Source: Oceanospirillaceae bacterium
GTDB taxonomy: Bacteria; Pseudomonadota; Gammaproteobacteria; Pseudomonadales; Balneatricaceae
Length of the DNA stretch: 11,511 nucleotides
Direction: 5' to 3'
Assembly (NCBI GenBank): GCA_023954795.1
Contig: JAGSHA010000068.1
Coordinates: 1 to 11,511 of the forward strand
The position numbers and the translations under genes were made by a program. Below, in pieces: positions 1 through 7,320 of the stretch. The stretch's first letter is position 1. The number at the start of each line of letters is the position of its first letter. Below the pieces are notes generated by a model, which ran no database searches, was not told the DNA's origin, and worked only from the letters and a program-made list of their open reading frames with translations.

Positions 1-1
1 A

Positions 2-832
2 CTCTTTGTTGATAACCTGACCAATGTCGATTTTTCCTACCTGCACCCTCACAGGGGGTTGCTGGGAGAGTCCTGGTTGGTCCAGTTGGTGCTGGATGGA
101 AGCCTCAACGATCAGGGTATGATCTGTGATTTTGGTATCGTTAAGAAAGCGGTGAAGCAATGGTTTGATACCTATATCGACCATGCGCTTGTTGTACCGA
201 CAGGCATGCCGCGTCTGAGTCATTCTCAGGATGACACCCATACGACGGTGAACTGGTTGTATGCCGATGGTCGGGCACTGAACTGCCGCTCGCCGAAACA
301 AGCGATTGCACTGGTCGGTATCCCGGAAGTGACACCGCATACGCTGGCCGATTGGTGTAATGCCAAGTTGCTGGAGTTGTTTCCGGATGAGGTTAAAGGG
401 TTGTCGATCAGCTTCGTTCCAGAGCGCATCGATGGTGCCAGTTATCACTACAGTCATGGTCTGCAGCAACACGATGGCAACTGTCAGCGTATTGCACACG
501 GTCACCGTTCAGCGCTGGAAATCTATATTGATGATCAGCGTGATGAGCGGCTGGAAGCACAGTGGGCGAAGCGCTTTGAAGATATCTATATCGGCACGCG
601 TGACCATCTGATCAGCGACACTGGCGGTATGCATCATTATGCCTATGCGGCACCTCAAGGCGCGTTTGAGCTTAAGTTGCCCGCCGATGTGTGTTACCTG
701 ATCGATACTGAAACGACGGTTGAGTTGATCGCCCGTCATCTTGCGGACCAGATTAAGCGCGACCTGCCGGATGCAGCCGTGATGGTGAAGGCGTTTGAGG
801 GTGTCGGTAAAGGTGCAATTGCCGAAGCCTGA
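2..832 (+). CDS. QueD/PTPS-like two-domain 6-carboxytetrahydropterin synthase family protein (5' end cut by window)
   Basis: The frame is open from the first bases of the window, so the true start lies just left of it. The TTG at 59 is internal. Counting residues from base 2, the protein is 276 aa, about twice the length of QueD (about 120 aa), and appears to be two tunnelling-fold domains. The N-terminal half aligns with QueD through GESW (22-25), CDFG (42-45) followed by K48/K49, and DH (60-61), but GES stands where QueD has the zinc-binding HGH. The C-terminal half has the QueD-like Cys161 and HGH (166-168), with His149 or His152 as a possible third zinc ligand, and ends with a VMVKAFEG segment like the QueD C-terminus. 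QueD makes 6-carboxytetrahydropterin in queuosine synthesis; the substrate of this longer form cannot be read from sequence. The VOC gene follows on the same strand, 55 nt after the stop. Family confidence is good, exact function is not. Confidence 0.8.
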   Translation, partial: LFVDNLTNVDFSYLHPHRGLLGESWLVQLVLDGSLNDQGMICDFGIVKKAVKQWFDTYIDHALVVPTGMPRLSHSQDDTHTTVNWLYADGRALNCRSPKQAIALVGIPEVTPHTLADWCNAKLLELFPDEVKGLSISFVPERIDGASYHYSHGLQQHDGNCQRIAHGHRSALEIYIDDQRDERLEAQWAKRFEDIYIGTRDHLISDTGGMHHYAYAAPQGAFELKLPADVCYLIDTETTVELIARHLADQIKRDLPDAAVMVKAFEGVGKGAIAEA

Positions 833-875
833 TGCTATGTAGACCTACATGGGCAGTGAGTGCTCATTTTATAGC

Positions 876-884
876 AGGAAAAGG
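876..884 (+). promoter_or_regulatory. Ribosome binding site that fixes the VOC gene start
   Basis: AGGAAAAGG sits just upstream of the ATG at 888, with the AGGA core 8 nt away. The earlier in-frame ATG at 849 has no such site and would add 13 residues not typical of the family. Confidence 0.65.
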
Positions 885-887
885 TTC

Positions 888-1268
888 ATGCAGGTTAGCC
901 ATCTGGATCATCTGGTTCTGACAGTACGTGATATCGAAGCGACGGCTGCGTTTTATGAGGCCGCGTTGGGTATGCAGCGGGTGGAATTTGCAGGTGGACG
1001 GGTGGCGTTGTCCTTTGGGCAGCAGAAGATCAACCTACACCAGCTTGGCCGCGAGTTTGAACCTAAAGCGGGCTCTGTTGCGGCGGGCAGCGCTGATCTG
1101 TGTTTCATCATTGACGATACACTCGAGCAGGCAGCGCTACATCTGCGCAGCTGTGACATCGAAATTGTCGAAGGTCCTGTTCAACGCACGGGTGCGGTCG
1201 GTCCGATACACTCGCTCTATATTCGCGATCCTGATCAGAACCTGATCGAGATCGCCCGCTACCTTTAA
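888..1268 (+). CDS. VOC-family (glyoxalase/bleomycin-resistance fold) protein
   Basis: This 126-aa protein has the length of a single-subunit vicinal oxygen chelate protein with paired beta-alpha-beta-beta-beta modules. It opens with HLDHLVLTVRDIEATAAFY, the usual first strand and helix, and closes with RDPDQNLIEIARY, the usual last strand. Likely metal ligands are His8, His51 (INLHQ) and Glu121 (LIEI), with a fourth uncertain. It most resembles the subgroup often labelled 'VOC family virulence protein' in proteobacteria, whose substrate is not known to me. The start at 888 is chosen because of the AGGAAAAGG site. It lies 55 nt after the pterin synthase-like gene and may share its transcript; I see no convincing promoter between them. 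The fold is secure, but the reaction (isomerase, lyase, dioxygenase or resistance protein) is not. Confidence 0.85.
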   Translation: MQVSHLDHLVLTVRDIEATAAFYEAALGMQRVEFAGGRVALSFGQQKINLHQLGREFEPKAGSVAAGSADLCFIIDDTLEQAALHLRSCDIEIVEGPVQRTGAVGPIHSLYIRDPDQNLIEIARYL

Positions 1269-1370
1269 AGTACCAAGGTACAGATTTACCTATCTTTACA
1301 CCTTTGCCGCGTGGTTTCCTGATGGGGGACGATAGAATGGAATCATTATCCGTTTTGTATCTGACTCCCC

Positions 1371-1374
1371 GGAG
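1371..1374 (+). promoter_or_regulatory. Ribosome binding site for the lipoprotein start
   Basis: GGAG lies 7 nt before the ATG at 1382. It places the start directly before a lipoprotein signal peptide and rules out the longer in-frame TTG start at 1304. Confidence 0.6.
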
Positions 1375-1381
1375 ATTCACT

Positions 1382-1792
1382 ATGCGCTTGGCGTTATATC
1401 TGATCACAGTATCCTTATTTGTCACCGTACTCAGTGGGTGTGCATCGCGTCCTGAGCCTCTGCCCGGCCAACATGTCTTTAGTCTTGATCCTGAGCACCC
1501 GCAGCGTTTTTCTTTTACTCAGGAATGGGATATGCCGGAACAGCGTGAGCAATCAGAAGCAACGGCTGTGGACGGTCAGAAGCGAGAGCGTGGGCATCGA
1601 AGCGGTCGCGATAGAAAAGCAAAACGCAGAGGTGAAGATCTCATTGAAGATCAGCGTGGCGAGATGAGTCAGCAGTTGCTGTCTGCATTAGATGATGTGC
1701 TTCATAGCAGAAACCTTTGTGTCTCCGGTTATCGGGTACTTGATGTACAACGCCAACCCGCACGTATGACGCTGATTGGTGAGTGCAGATAG
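1382..1792 (+). CDS. Small predicted lipoprotein, function unknown
   Basis: The 136-aa product begins with a textbook lipoprotein signal: MR, a hydrophobic core, then the lipobox LSGC with Cys20 as the lipidated residue. The residue after Cys is Ala, which suggests outer-membrane sorting in gammaproteobacteria. The mature protein has a charged middle with a basic stretch around residues 63-77 (many Arg and Lys), then a C-terminal part (about 90-136) with two further cysteines near residues 112 and 135 that could form a disulfide. I do not recognise the family. It stands alone on the + strand, 113 nt after the VOC gene, and ends 20 bp from the convergent azlD stop. I see no obvious terminator between the two. 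Confidence 0.75.
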   Translation: MRLALYLITVSLFVTVLSGCASRPEPLPGQHVFSLDPEHPQRFSFTQEWDMPEQREQSEATAVDGQKRERGHRSGRDRKAKRRGEDLIEDQRGEMSQQLLSALDDVLHSRNLCVSGYRVLDVQRQPARMTLIGECR

Positions 1793-1812
1793 TCCTTTCT
1801 TTGTGAGCGGTC

Positions 1813-2151
1813 TTAAAAAAGCTGGGGGCCCACAGTGTGAGCACCCCAGGAATGTAAGACAAAAAACACACCCATACTGACCACAGTAGTGAACAGCACA
1901 TGTCGGGTTAGGTAAGCCAGTCCGATTGCTAAGATCGCACTGATCAAATACGGGTTGGAGACCTGTAGAGATAGCTCTCCCTCGGGTAAAAATACAATGG
2001 GGGTCGCAATTGCAGTCAGAATGGCCGGTGCAGCGTAGCTCAGGAACTGCGTTGTACGGGGTCCTAACCGCAGGGGTAGGCGAGGTTCAAGAAACAGATA
2101 GCGGCTGATAAAGACCACGAGAGTCATCAGAATGATGGTCAGCCAGATCAT
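1813..2151 (-). CDS. azlD: AzlD-family small subunit of branched-chain amino-acid exporter
   Basis: The 112-aa protein is almost entirely hydrophobic, with about four membrane segments. It has the AzlD hallmarks: an N-terminal helix followed by the R-Y-L-F/P-R-L-P-L-R-L loop, then a FLSYAAPAILTAI segment. In characterised relatives (Bacillus AzlCD, Corynebacterium BrnFE, E. coli YgaZH) the small subunit pairs with an AzlC-type large subunit to export branched-chain amino acids or methionine at the inner membrane. Its ATG overlaps the azlC stop as ATGA (2148-2151), which implies translational coupling and equal production. The cargo here is not determined by sequence. Confidence 0.9.
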   Translation of the reverse strand: MIWLTIILMTLVVFISRYLFLEPRLPLRLGPRTTQFLSYAAPAILTAIATPIVFLPEGELSLQVSNPYLISAILAIGLAYLTRHVLFTTVVSMGVFFVLHSWGAHTVGPQLF

Positions 2152-2891
2152 GTGCTCGGTCCCTCAGTGCTGGGTGCTGTAACAGGCTCTGAAAAGAGCT
2201 GGGCGCTCAATACACCGGCCAGCATACCGAGCACAGAGGCGATCATCAGGCCGGCCTCGATCTGATAAAGCTCACAGGTCACAGAGGTCAGCAACGCCGT
2301 GATTACCGCGCAAAGGGTTGAGATCTTCTGGATACCCGGTACGACCAGCGCAATAAACGTTGCGGCTACGGCAAACTCCAGACCGAGAGCATCCATATTC
2401 GGGATCTGCTGACCGGCAATAATGCCGGCGGCAGTGGCCATGTTCCATCCCAGGTAAAGGCTCAGCCCACCCCCCAATGCATGCCAGCGATTGAACTGTT
2501 CCGGTGGTTTTGTGCCGGTCAGTGCAAACAGCTCGTCGGTTAGCAAAAAACCCAATATCAGGCGCCAGCGTAATGGCAGTTGTTGCATATGCCCGCGCAT
2601 GCTCATGCCATAGAGAAAGTGTCGGGAGGTGATCAGGAGTGTGGTGATCAGGATAGCCCCAAGGCCGGCTTTACTACCGATCATACCCAGCACCACCAGT
2701 TGTACGGCACCGGCAAATACAAAGATCGACATCGCCTGGCCTTCTAAGGCGGTCAGTCCGGATTCAAGGGCAAAGGAACCAGCCAATAAACCCCATGGGA
2801 TAATCGCCAGTGTCAGCGGCAGGGCGGCACGTAGCCCCAGCATAAAGGCACTTAAACGATAATCCTGTTGGGTTAAAACCTGACTGCTCAC
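2148..2891 (-). CDS. azlC: AzlC-family large subunit of branched-chain amino-acid exporter
   Basis: The 247-aa inner-membrane protein has about six to eight hydrophobic segments. It carries AzlC signatures: LPLTLAIIPWGLLAGSFA near residues 25-42, an F-V-F-A-G-A-V-Q-L-V segment, SRHFLYGMSM near residues 90-98, and LLTDE near 116-120. The start is a GTG at 2891, preceded at 5 nt by GGAG in a longer GGAGGAG. No ATG is as well placed. It overlaps azlD by 4 nt and lies 45 nt downstream of an AraC-family gene on the same strand, so the three probably form one operon with the regulator first. The likely role is export of branched-chain or related amino acids when they accumulate; the substrate is inferred from the family. 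Confidence 0.9.
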   Translation of the reverse strand: MSSQVLTQQDYRLSAFMLGLRAALPLTLAIIPWGLLAGSFALESGLTALEGQAMSIFVFAGAVQLVVLGMIGSKAGLGAILITTLLITSRHFLYGMSMRGHMQQLPLRWRLILGFLLTDELFALTGTKPPEQFNRWHALGGGLSLYLGWNMATAAGIIAGQQIPNMDALGLEFAVAATFIALVVPGIQKISTLCAVITALLTSVTCELYQIEAGLMIASVLGMLAGVLSAQLFSEPVTAPSTEGPST

Positions 2892-2936
2892 GGCAACTCC
2901 TCCGAACTTATTGAGAAGTTATGTTAGCGCTGTTAT

Positions 2937-3788
2937 TTAGCGGACGGCTTGCACGCTCTTGCGGTTAACACCGTCAGCATATTGGCCGGGAGTGATGCCA
3001 AAGGCTTTCTTGAAGTGGCGGTGCATATGGCTCTGATCGTGAAAACCGGCATCCAGCGCGACATCGCTCAGTTTTAATCCCTGACGGATCAGCTTTTTGA
3101 CCAGCCTGAGTCGTGTCTGTATTTGATAGGCATGCGGGGGGAGGCCGTAACGACTCTGAAACTGGCGCAATAGATAAAACGGGCTGAGGCCGCAAAGGTT
3201 GGCCAGATCTTCCAGTGATACATCGCTGGTGGGTTGATCATCGAGAAAACTTTTGACCAGATCCAGCTGTGGATACGCTTTGCTTTGCTCTTTCAGTTCA
3301 CTGCGTTGCTGGCCGTGGCGCAGCATCAGTTGCACCATGCTGGTGTACAGCAGGCTTTCCCGCAGCAAGCGGTTATCGGATGTCATCAGCGTATGCAGTG
3401 TCATGCGGATGATCTCCGACAGCTGCTTATCCTGTACAACCGGTGATGAGAAATAAGGCGCACCCTTGGCGCTAAGGTCCAGCTCATCGCGAATTTGGGC
3501 GAACTGCTCGGGCAGAGGGTAAAGGGCTTTATAGGCCCAGCCTCCTTCAGCGGCAGAGCTGCCATTATGTACATCGTCGGCGTTCACCAGAATGATGCTT
3601 TCTTTAGGTGCGATATGATCACCGCCGGTACGGTAAAAACGCTGAGCACCTGATTCCACAACCCCAATGGTGTAGCCCTCATGGGTGTGGTTGGAGAAAT
3701 TTTGATGTTGGTAACGGGCATCAAGCGTCTCTATGCCACCCAGCTCGTGGGCATAGCGATACTCTGCATGTTCTGTTGTTTTAGCCAT
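2937..3788 (-). CDS. AraC-family transcriptional regulator of the azlCD operon
   Basis: The 283-aa protein has an N-terminal cupin-like sensing domain (about 10-150, with HTHEGYTIG near 34-42) and a C-terminal AraC DNA-binding domain (about 185-275). The first helix-turn-helix reads LEDLANLCGLSPFYLLRQF. The second includes LSDVALDAGFHDQSHMHRHFKKAFGITPGQY, matching the AraC signature, with 'DQSHMHRHFKKAFG' in place of the usual 'SQSHFSRxFKKxFG'. GGGGG lies 5 nt before the ATG. It heads an apparent operon with azlC and azlD; regulator-plus-AzlCD sets occur in other proteobacteria, so an activator responding to an exported amino acid is the simplest reading. The effector cannot be told from sequence. 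Paired 15-bp repeats upstream are candidate operators. Confidence 0.88.
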   Translation of the reverse strand: MAKTTEHAEYRYAHELGGIETLDARYQHQNFSNHTHEGYTIGVVESGAQRFYRTGGDHIAPKESIILVNADDVHNGSSAAEGGWAYKALYPLPEQFAQIRDELDLSAKGAPYFSSPVVQDKQLSEIIRMTLHTLMTSDNRLLRESLLYTSMVQLMLRHGQQRSELKEQSKAYPQLDLVKSFLDDQPTSDVSLEDLANLCGLSPFYLLRQFQSRYGLPPHAYQIQTRLRLVKKLIRQGLKLSDVALDAGFHDQSHMHRHFKKAFGITPGQYADGVNRKSVQAVR

Positions 3789-3857
3789 TTTGCCCCCGAT
3801 ACCGGCTTCTCGTCAGTGCATCAGGTATTTGACCGGACGGAAGCGCGCTTGGGTTTC

Positions 3858-3949
3858 ATTTTAACCGAATGAGCGCCCTGGTTTTTGTACGAAATTGCGC
3901 ATCATGGGGATTCGTCATGTGAGAAATTAATGTATTTGTACAAAATTGC
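3858..3949 (-). promoter_or_regulatory. Candidate AraC-gene promoter with two 15-bp direct repeats
   Basis: On the + strand, TTTGTACGAAATTGC (3884-3898) and TTTGTACAAAATTGC (3935-3949) differ at one of 15 positions and start 51 bp apart, close to five helical turns. The second contains the palindrome TTTGTACAAA. On the - strand a TAAAAT -10-like hexamer (3863-3858) lies 17 bp from where a -35 would fall (3886-3881). That -35 is poor and touches the near repeat, as expected for an activator-dependent promoter. The repeats are seen directly; their role as AraC operators is inferred. Confidence 0.45.
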
Positions 3950-3960
3950 TTTCTAGAGGC

Positions 3961-3991
3961 AAAAAAAACCGCAGCCGAAGCTGCGGTTTTT
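3961..3991 (-). terminator. Intrinsic terminator of the acetyl-CoA acetyltransferase gene
   Basis: Reading the - strand, a perfect 10-bp stem AAACCGCAGC/GCTGCGGTTT closes a TTCG loop flanked by C and G, the very stable cUUCGg tetraloop. A run of eight T on the - strand overlaps the end of the stem. It lies 17 bp past the stop of the gene at 4008. The + strand also has a five-T tail, so it may act both ways, though no + strand gene reads into it. Confidence 0.92.
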
Positions 3992-4007
3992 CAGAACAGG
4001 TCAGGGA

Positions 4008-5189
4008 TTAATCGCGCTCAATTGCCAGCGCTGTACCCATACCACCACCGATACACAGGGTAGCCAGACCTTTCTTAGCGTCACGTTTGCCCATCTCGTG
4101 GATCAGGCTAACCAGAATACGGCAACCGGATGCACCGATCGGGTGACCCAGAGCGATCGCACCGCCATTAACGTTTACGATATCGGTATTCCAGCCCAGA
4201 TCTTTGTTCACAGACATCGCCTGTGCAGCAAAGGCTTCATTGGCTTCAACCAGGTCCAGATCGTCTACACCCCAGCCCGCTTTTTCCAGTGCTTTTGTGG
4301 TTGCAGTGATTGGGCCGGTGCCCATGATAGTCGGGCAAACACCGGTAGATGCATGTGCTTTGATGCGCGCCAGAACCGGCAGACCCAGTTCAGCTGCTTT
4401 TTCTGCAGAACACAGGATAACTGCCGCAGCACCATCATTGATGGTTGATGCGTTACCTGCTGTTACGGAGCCATCTTTTTTGAAGGCCGGGCGCAGTTTA
4501 CCCAGAGCTTCCGGAGTACAACCAAAGCGAGGCTGTTCGTCGGTGTCGAAAACAACCGGATCGCCTTTACGCTGAGGGATGACCACTGGAATAATTTCGT
4601 CTGCAAAACGACCGCCAGTTACAGCAGCTTCCGCTTTATTCTGAGAGGCAGAGGCGAATGTATCCTGCTCTTCACGGGTGAATCCGTATTTTTCAACGAT
4701 ATTCTCAGTGGTGATGCCCATGTGGTAGTCGTTAAACGCATCCCACAGGCCATCTTTAATCATAGTGTCGACCATTTTCCAGTCGCCCATGCGTGCACCG
4801 TTACGAGAGTTAGGCAGCACGTGCGGAGACTGGCTCATGTTTTCCTGGCCGCCTGCGATGATGACTTCAGCGTCACCACAACGGATCGCCTGCGCAGCCA
4901 TCTGCACAGCTTTCAGGCCGGAACCACATACTTTATTGATCGTCAGTGCGGGTACTTCCTGTGGCAAGCCTGCGTTGATAACGGCCTGACGTGCAGGGTT
5001 CTGGCCGCAGCCAGCAGCCAGTACCTGGCCAAGAATAACTTCATCGACCTGAGCTGGGTCCAGGTCGATTTTTTCAATCAGGGATTTGAGTACAGTTGCA
5101 CCCAGATCGGATGCGGAAACTTTGGCCAGAGAGCCGTTGAACGTACCCATAGCGGTACGGCCGGCAGCAACGATAACTACGTCACGCAT
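4008..5189 (-). CDS. atoB: Acetyl-CoA C-acetyltransferase (thiolase II)
   Basis: The 393-aa length is exactly typical of biosynthetic thiolases. The enzyme condenses two acetyl-CoA to acetoacetyl-CoA, or runs the reverse, in the cytoplasm as a tetramer. Catalytic residues are all present: Cys88 in NKVCGSG (acyl-enzyme nucleophile), His349 in GGAIALGHPIGASG, and Cys379 in LCIGGGMG. GAGG lies 7 nt before the ATG. The gene stands alone between a 444-bp gap and a strong terminator. With no phaB, phaC, atoD/atoA or fadB beside it, the sequence does not say whether it serves polyhydroxybutyrate synthesis (phaA), acetoacetate use (atoB) or general thiolysis. The symbol is therefore a family label. 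Confidence 0.92.
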   Translation of the reverse strand: MRDVVIVAAGRTAMGTFNGSLAKVSASDLGATVLKSLIEKIDLDPAQVDEVILGQVLAAGCGQNPARQAVINAGLPQEVPALTINKVCGSGLKAVQMAAQAIRCGDAEVIIAGGQENMSQSPHVLPNSRNGARMGDWKMVDTMIKDGLWDAFNDYHMGITTENIVEKYGFTREEQDTFASASQNKAEAAVTGGRFADEIIPVVIPQRKGDPVVFDTDEQPRFGCTPEALGKLRPAFKKDGSVTAGNASTINDGAAAVILCSAEKAAELGLPVLARIKAHASTGVCPTIMGTGPITATTKALEKAGWGVDDLDLVEANEAFAAQAMSVNKDLGWNTDIVNVNGGAIALGHPIGASGCRILVSLIHEMGKRDAKKGLATLCIGGGMGTALAIERD

Positions 5190-5592
5190 AGTTTTGCCTC
5201 ATTATAGAATCGAAAATGATTAAATGATGATAGGGCAGAGAAGTGACCCTTCTATTGCAAAGGGGCGTTGGTACATCCTATTTCCCTGATCCCACCGTTA
5301 GCTCTTACTTTTTCTTATTGTTTGAGTACAGTTTTTAGTTGCAGTGCAACATGCCTCGCGTCACAGTCTGTGCGAGCAGGCCCCGCTTTGTCAAGCCGAG
5401 CGAATAGGTACGGTAAGTGACCGCCTTTTTACAGTCGGTATATCGTGAGGCATCTGTACGAATCCAAGTACTGCGAATCTCTTGGCGTCGTTAAAATTTA
5501 ACAGGGGCGATGGACGCTGAACAGGCGACTTATGGCTAGGACAGGTGCTACTGCAGGAGGAGCGATCTAGATAGGAAAGACGGGGGAGAGAA
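5190..5592. other. Non-coding gap between panC terminator and thiolase gene
   Basis: No open frame here has a plausible protein or start; a 73-codon - strand frame (5612-5391) lacks any recognisable composition. The gap must hold the thiolase promoter, but I find no good -35/-10 pair. A TATAAT on the - strand (5206-5201) is too close to the start codon, because its transcript would lose the GAGG site. A 13-bp palindrome GTTGCAGTGCAAC at 5338-5350 is the only clear operator-like element. Confidence 0.5.
5338..5350. repeat. Perfect palindrome GTTGCA-G-TGCAAC upstream of the thiolase gene
   Basis: Two 6-bp arms with a 1-bp centre lie about 150 bp upstream of the thiolase start. The size and symmetry suit a dimeric repressor or activator, but I cannot assign it to a named regulator. 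Confidence 0.3.
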
Positions 5593-5620
5593 ACGGGTAT
5601 ACGCAGGCGCATACACCCGT
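5585..5620 (-). terminator. Intrinsic terminator after panC
   Basis: On the - strand, bases 5620-5593 fold into a continuous 12-pair stem (two G-U pairs) around a GCCT loop, with outer arms ACGGGT and ACCCGT. A moderately T-rich tail, TTTCTCTC (5592-5585), follows. It starts 13 bp past the panC stop and closes the pcnB-folK-panB-panC unit. Confidence 0.72.
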
Positions 5621-5633
5621 GACTGAATCCAGC

Positions 5634-6482
5634 TCAGAGCTCGATTTCAATATTGTCGATCAGACGGGCACCGCCTAGAGGTGCAGCAGCCAGAATGACC
5701 AGATGACGGCAGGTTTCATCTGCCGGCAAAAGGTTGCTTGCATCACAGATGTTGTAGAAGTCACGGCTAAAGCCAGCGGCTTCCAGCTTGCCGTACGCTT
5801 CAGCTTCCAGTTGTGTGTAGTCTCTGCGTCCGCCCAGAATCTGTGCTTTGCTCTCCTGCAAGGTACGTTGCAGGGTTGGGGCTATCGCCAGCTGCTCTTC
5901 TGACAAATAGCCATTACGAGAGCTTAAGGCGAGGCCTTGCTCGTTACGTGCAATCGGTGCGCCCTGAACGTCGACTGGCAAGTAGAGGCTTTCCACCATG
6001 CGGCGGATAACCATCAGCTGCTGGAAGTCCTTTTCACCAAATACGGAAACATCGGGCTGGACGATGCCAAACAGCTTGCAAACAACCGTCGCGACACCCT
6101 GAAAGTGTCCCGGTCGGCTGGCTCCGCAATGGATGTTAGAGATGCCCGGTACCTCGACCTGAGTCTGGACTTCACGTCCGTTCGGATACATCTCTGCATC
6201 GCTGGGTGCGAACAGGTAGTCACAGCCGGCACTGGCCAGCTTTTCCTGATCGGACTTCAGGGTGCGAGGGTAGCTGTCGAGATCTTCGTTGGCGCCAAAC
6301 TGCAGCGGGTTGACGAAGATGCTGGCCACGACGATATCGCTACAACCATCCGCCTGGCGCACCAGCTGCAGATGACCTTCATGCAGGTTACCCATCGTGG
6401 GTACCAGACTGATGCGTTTGCCTTTTGCGCGTTCGGCTTGCAGCGTAGCGCGCAGTTCCTGAATGCTGTGGATCGTTTTCAT
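5634..6482 (-). CDS. panC: Pantothenate synthetase
   Basis: The 282-aa cytoplasmic enzyme joins pantoate and beta-alanine using ATP, the last step of pantothenate (vitamin B5) synthesis. It has the nucleotidyltransferase HIGH-like motif in PTMGNLHEGH (28-37; His34 and His37), the FGEKDFQQLMVIRRMV segment that binds pantoate and ATP, and LALSSRNGYL, the KMSKS-equivalent. I start it at the ATG at 6482, giving MKTIHSIQEL and the usual family length. An ATG at 6521 would overlap panB by 38 nt and add 13 atypical residues. Only one base separates it from the panB stop, so translational coupling is likely. A hairpin terminator follows the stop. Confidence 0.96.
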   Translation of the reverse strand: MKTIHSIQELRATLQAERAKGKRISLVPTMGNLHEGHLQLVRQADGCSDIVVASIFVNPLQFGANEDLDSYPRTLKSDQEKLASAGCDYLFAPSDAEMYPNGREVQTQVEVPGISNIHCGASRPGHFQGVATVVCKLFGIVQPDVSVFGEKDFQQLMVIRRMVESLYLPVDVQGAPIARNEQGLALSSRNGYLSEEQLAIAPTLQRTLQESKAQILGGRRDYTQLEAEAYGKLEAAGFSRDFYNICDASNLLPADETCRHLVILAAAPLGGARLIDNIEIEL

Positions 6483-6483
6483 G

Positions 6484-7278
6484 TTATTCAAATCCGTGCT
6501 CGGGTCCCGGGAAGGTGCCATCGCGTACTGCGTCTGCGTAAGCCTTCAGGGCATCCTGTACAGTGTCGTTTTCTTCCATAAAGTTCTTTACGAACTTTGG
6601 ACGACGGCCCGGTGTGAGTCCCAGCATGTCATGCAGTACCAGCACCTGAGCGTCAGTATCACTGCCTGCGCCAATGCCGATCACCGGAATATCCACCGCT
6701 TCAGTAACTTCGCGAGCGAGCAGCGACGGTACACATTCCAGCAGCAGCATGGAGGCCCCGGATTGTTCCAGCAGTACCGCATCTTCGATCATCTGGCGGG
6801 CGCTTTCCCTGTCGCGGCCCTGAACTTTGTAACCCCCCAGCTTATTTACAGCCTGTGGAGTAAGTCCCAGGTGGGCGCATACAGGGATGCCACGTTCTGC
6901 CAGCAAGGATACCGTTTCCGCCAGCCATGCCGTGCCTTCAATTTTAATAATGTGGGCACCGGCGGCCATGAGTGCTGCGGCGTTTTCCATCGCCTGTGCT
7001 GGCGTTGCATAACTCATGAATGGCAGGTCTGCCATGATCATGCTGCCTTGATTACCGCGTGCTACGCACGCTGTGTGATACGCCATCTCTTCAACACTGA
7101 CAGGTAGAGTGCTGTCATTGCCCTGAAGGACCATTCCCAACGAGTCGCCAACGAGGATCATCTCGTTGCCGGCTTCACTCACCAGATGGGCGAAACAGGA
7201 ATCGTATGCGGTCAGCACCGCAAACTTCTCACCCGCTTGTTTACGGGCTGTGAGGGTGTGCAGGGTAATGTTGCTCAT
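6484..7278 (-). CDS. panB: 3-methyl-2-oxobutanoate hydroxymethyltransferase (ketopantoate synthase)
   Basis: The 264-aa TIM-barrel enzyme transfers a hydroxymethyl group from 5,10-methylenetetrahydrofolate to 2-oxoisovalerate, giving ketopantoate, the first committed step to pantothenate. The active-site set known from E. coli PanB is intact at the same numbers: Asp45 (VGDSLG), Asp84 (MADLPFMSY), Lys112 and Glu114 (IKIEG) for metal and substrate, and catalytic Glu181 (LLLECVPS). It follows folK after 42 nt and precedes panC by one base. The folate cofactor ties it to its folK neighbour. A TATAAT on the - strand (7319-7314) lies in the folK-panB gap, but no -35 accompanies it, so a separate promoter is not supported. 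Confidence 0.97.
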   Translation of the reverse strand: MSNITLHTLTARKQAGEKFAVLTAYDSCFAHLVSEAGNEMILVGDSLGMVLQGNDSTLPVSVEEMAYHTACVARGNQGSMIMADLPFMSYATPAQAMENAAALMAAGAHIIKIEGTAWLAETVSLLAERGIPVCAHLGLTPQAVNKLGGYKVQGRDRESARQMIEDAVLLEQSGASMLLLECVPSLLAREVTEAVDIPVIGIGAGSDTDAQVLVLHDMLGLTPGRRPKFVKNFMEENDTVQDALKAYADAVRDGTFPGPEHGFE

Positions 7279-7320
7279 AAGAAACTCTTATCCAGTTGTC
7301 TCGTTCGGCCGGAATTATAC

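Noticed and set aside
837..850. Inverted repeat ATGTAG-AC-CTACAT after the first gene
   Set aside because: The loop is only 2 nt and there is no T-tract, so it is not a terminator. No regulator is suggested by context.
2905..2920. Small hairpin AACTT-ATTGAG-AAGTT between the AraC-family gene and azlC
   Set aside because: A 5-bp AT-rich stem is too weak to claim attenuation or termination.
5201..5206. Perfect TATAAT on the - strand before the thiolase gene
   Set aside because: Its start site would fall about 5 nt before the ATG and remove the GAGG ribosome site, and it has no -35.
4098..5207. Long + strand open frames opposite the thiolase gene
   Set aside because: They are antisense shadows of a strongly conserved enzyme with intact catalytic residues.
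5391..5612. 73-codon - strand open frame in the panC-thiolase gap
   Set aside because: It overlaps the panC terminator hairpin at its start, lacks a ribosome site and has no recognisable protein composition.
7314..7319. TATAAT on the - strand between folK and panB
   Set aside because: No -35-like hexamer is present at 16-18 bp, so an internal promoter is not supported.
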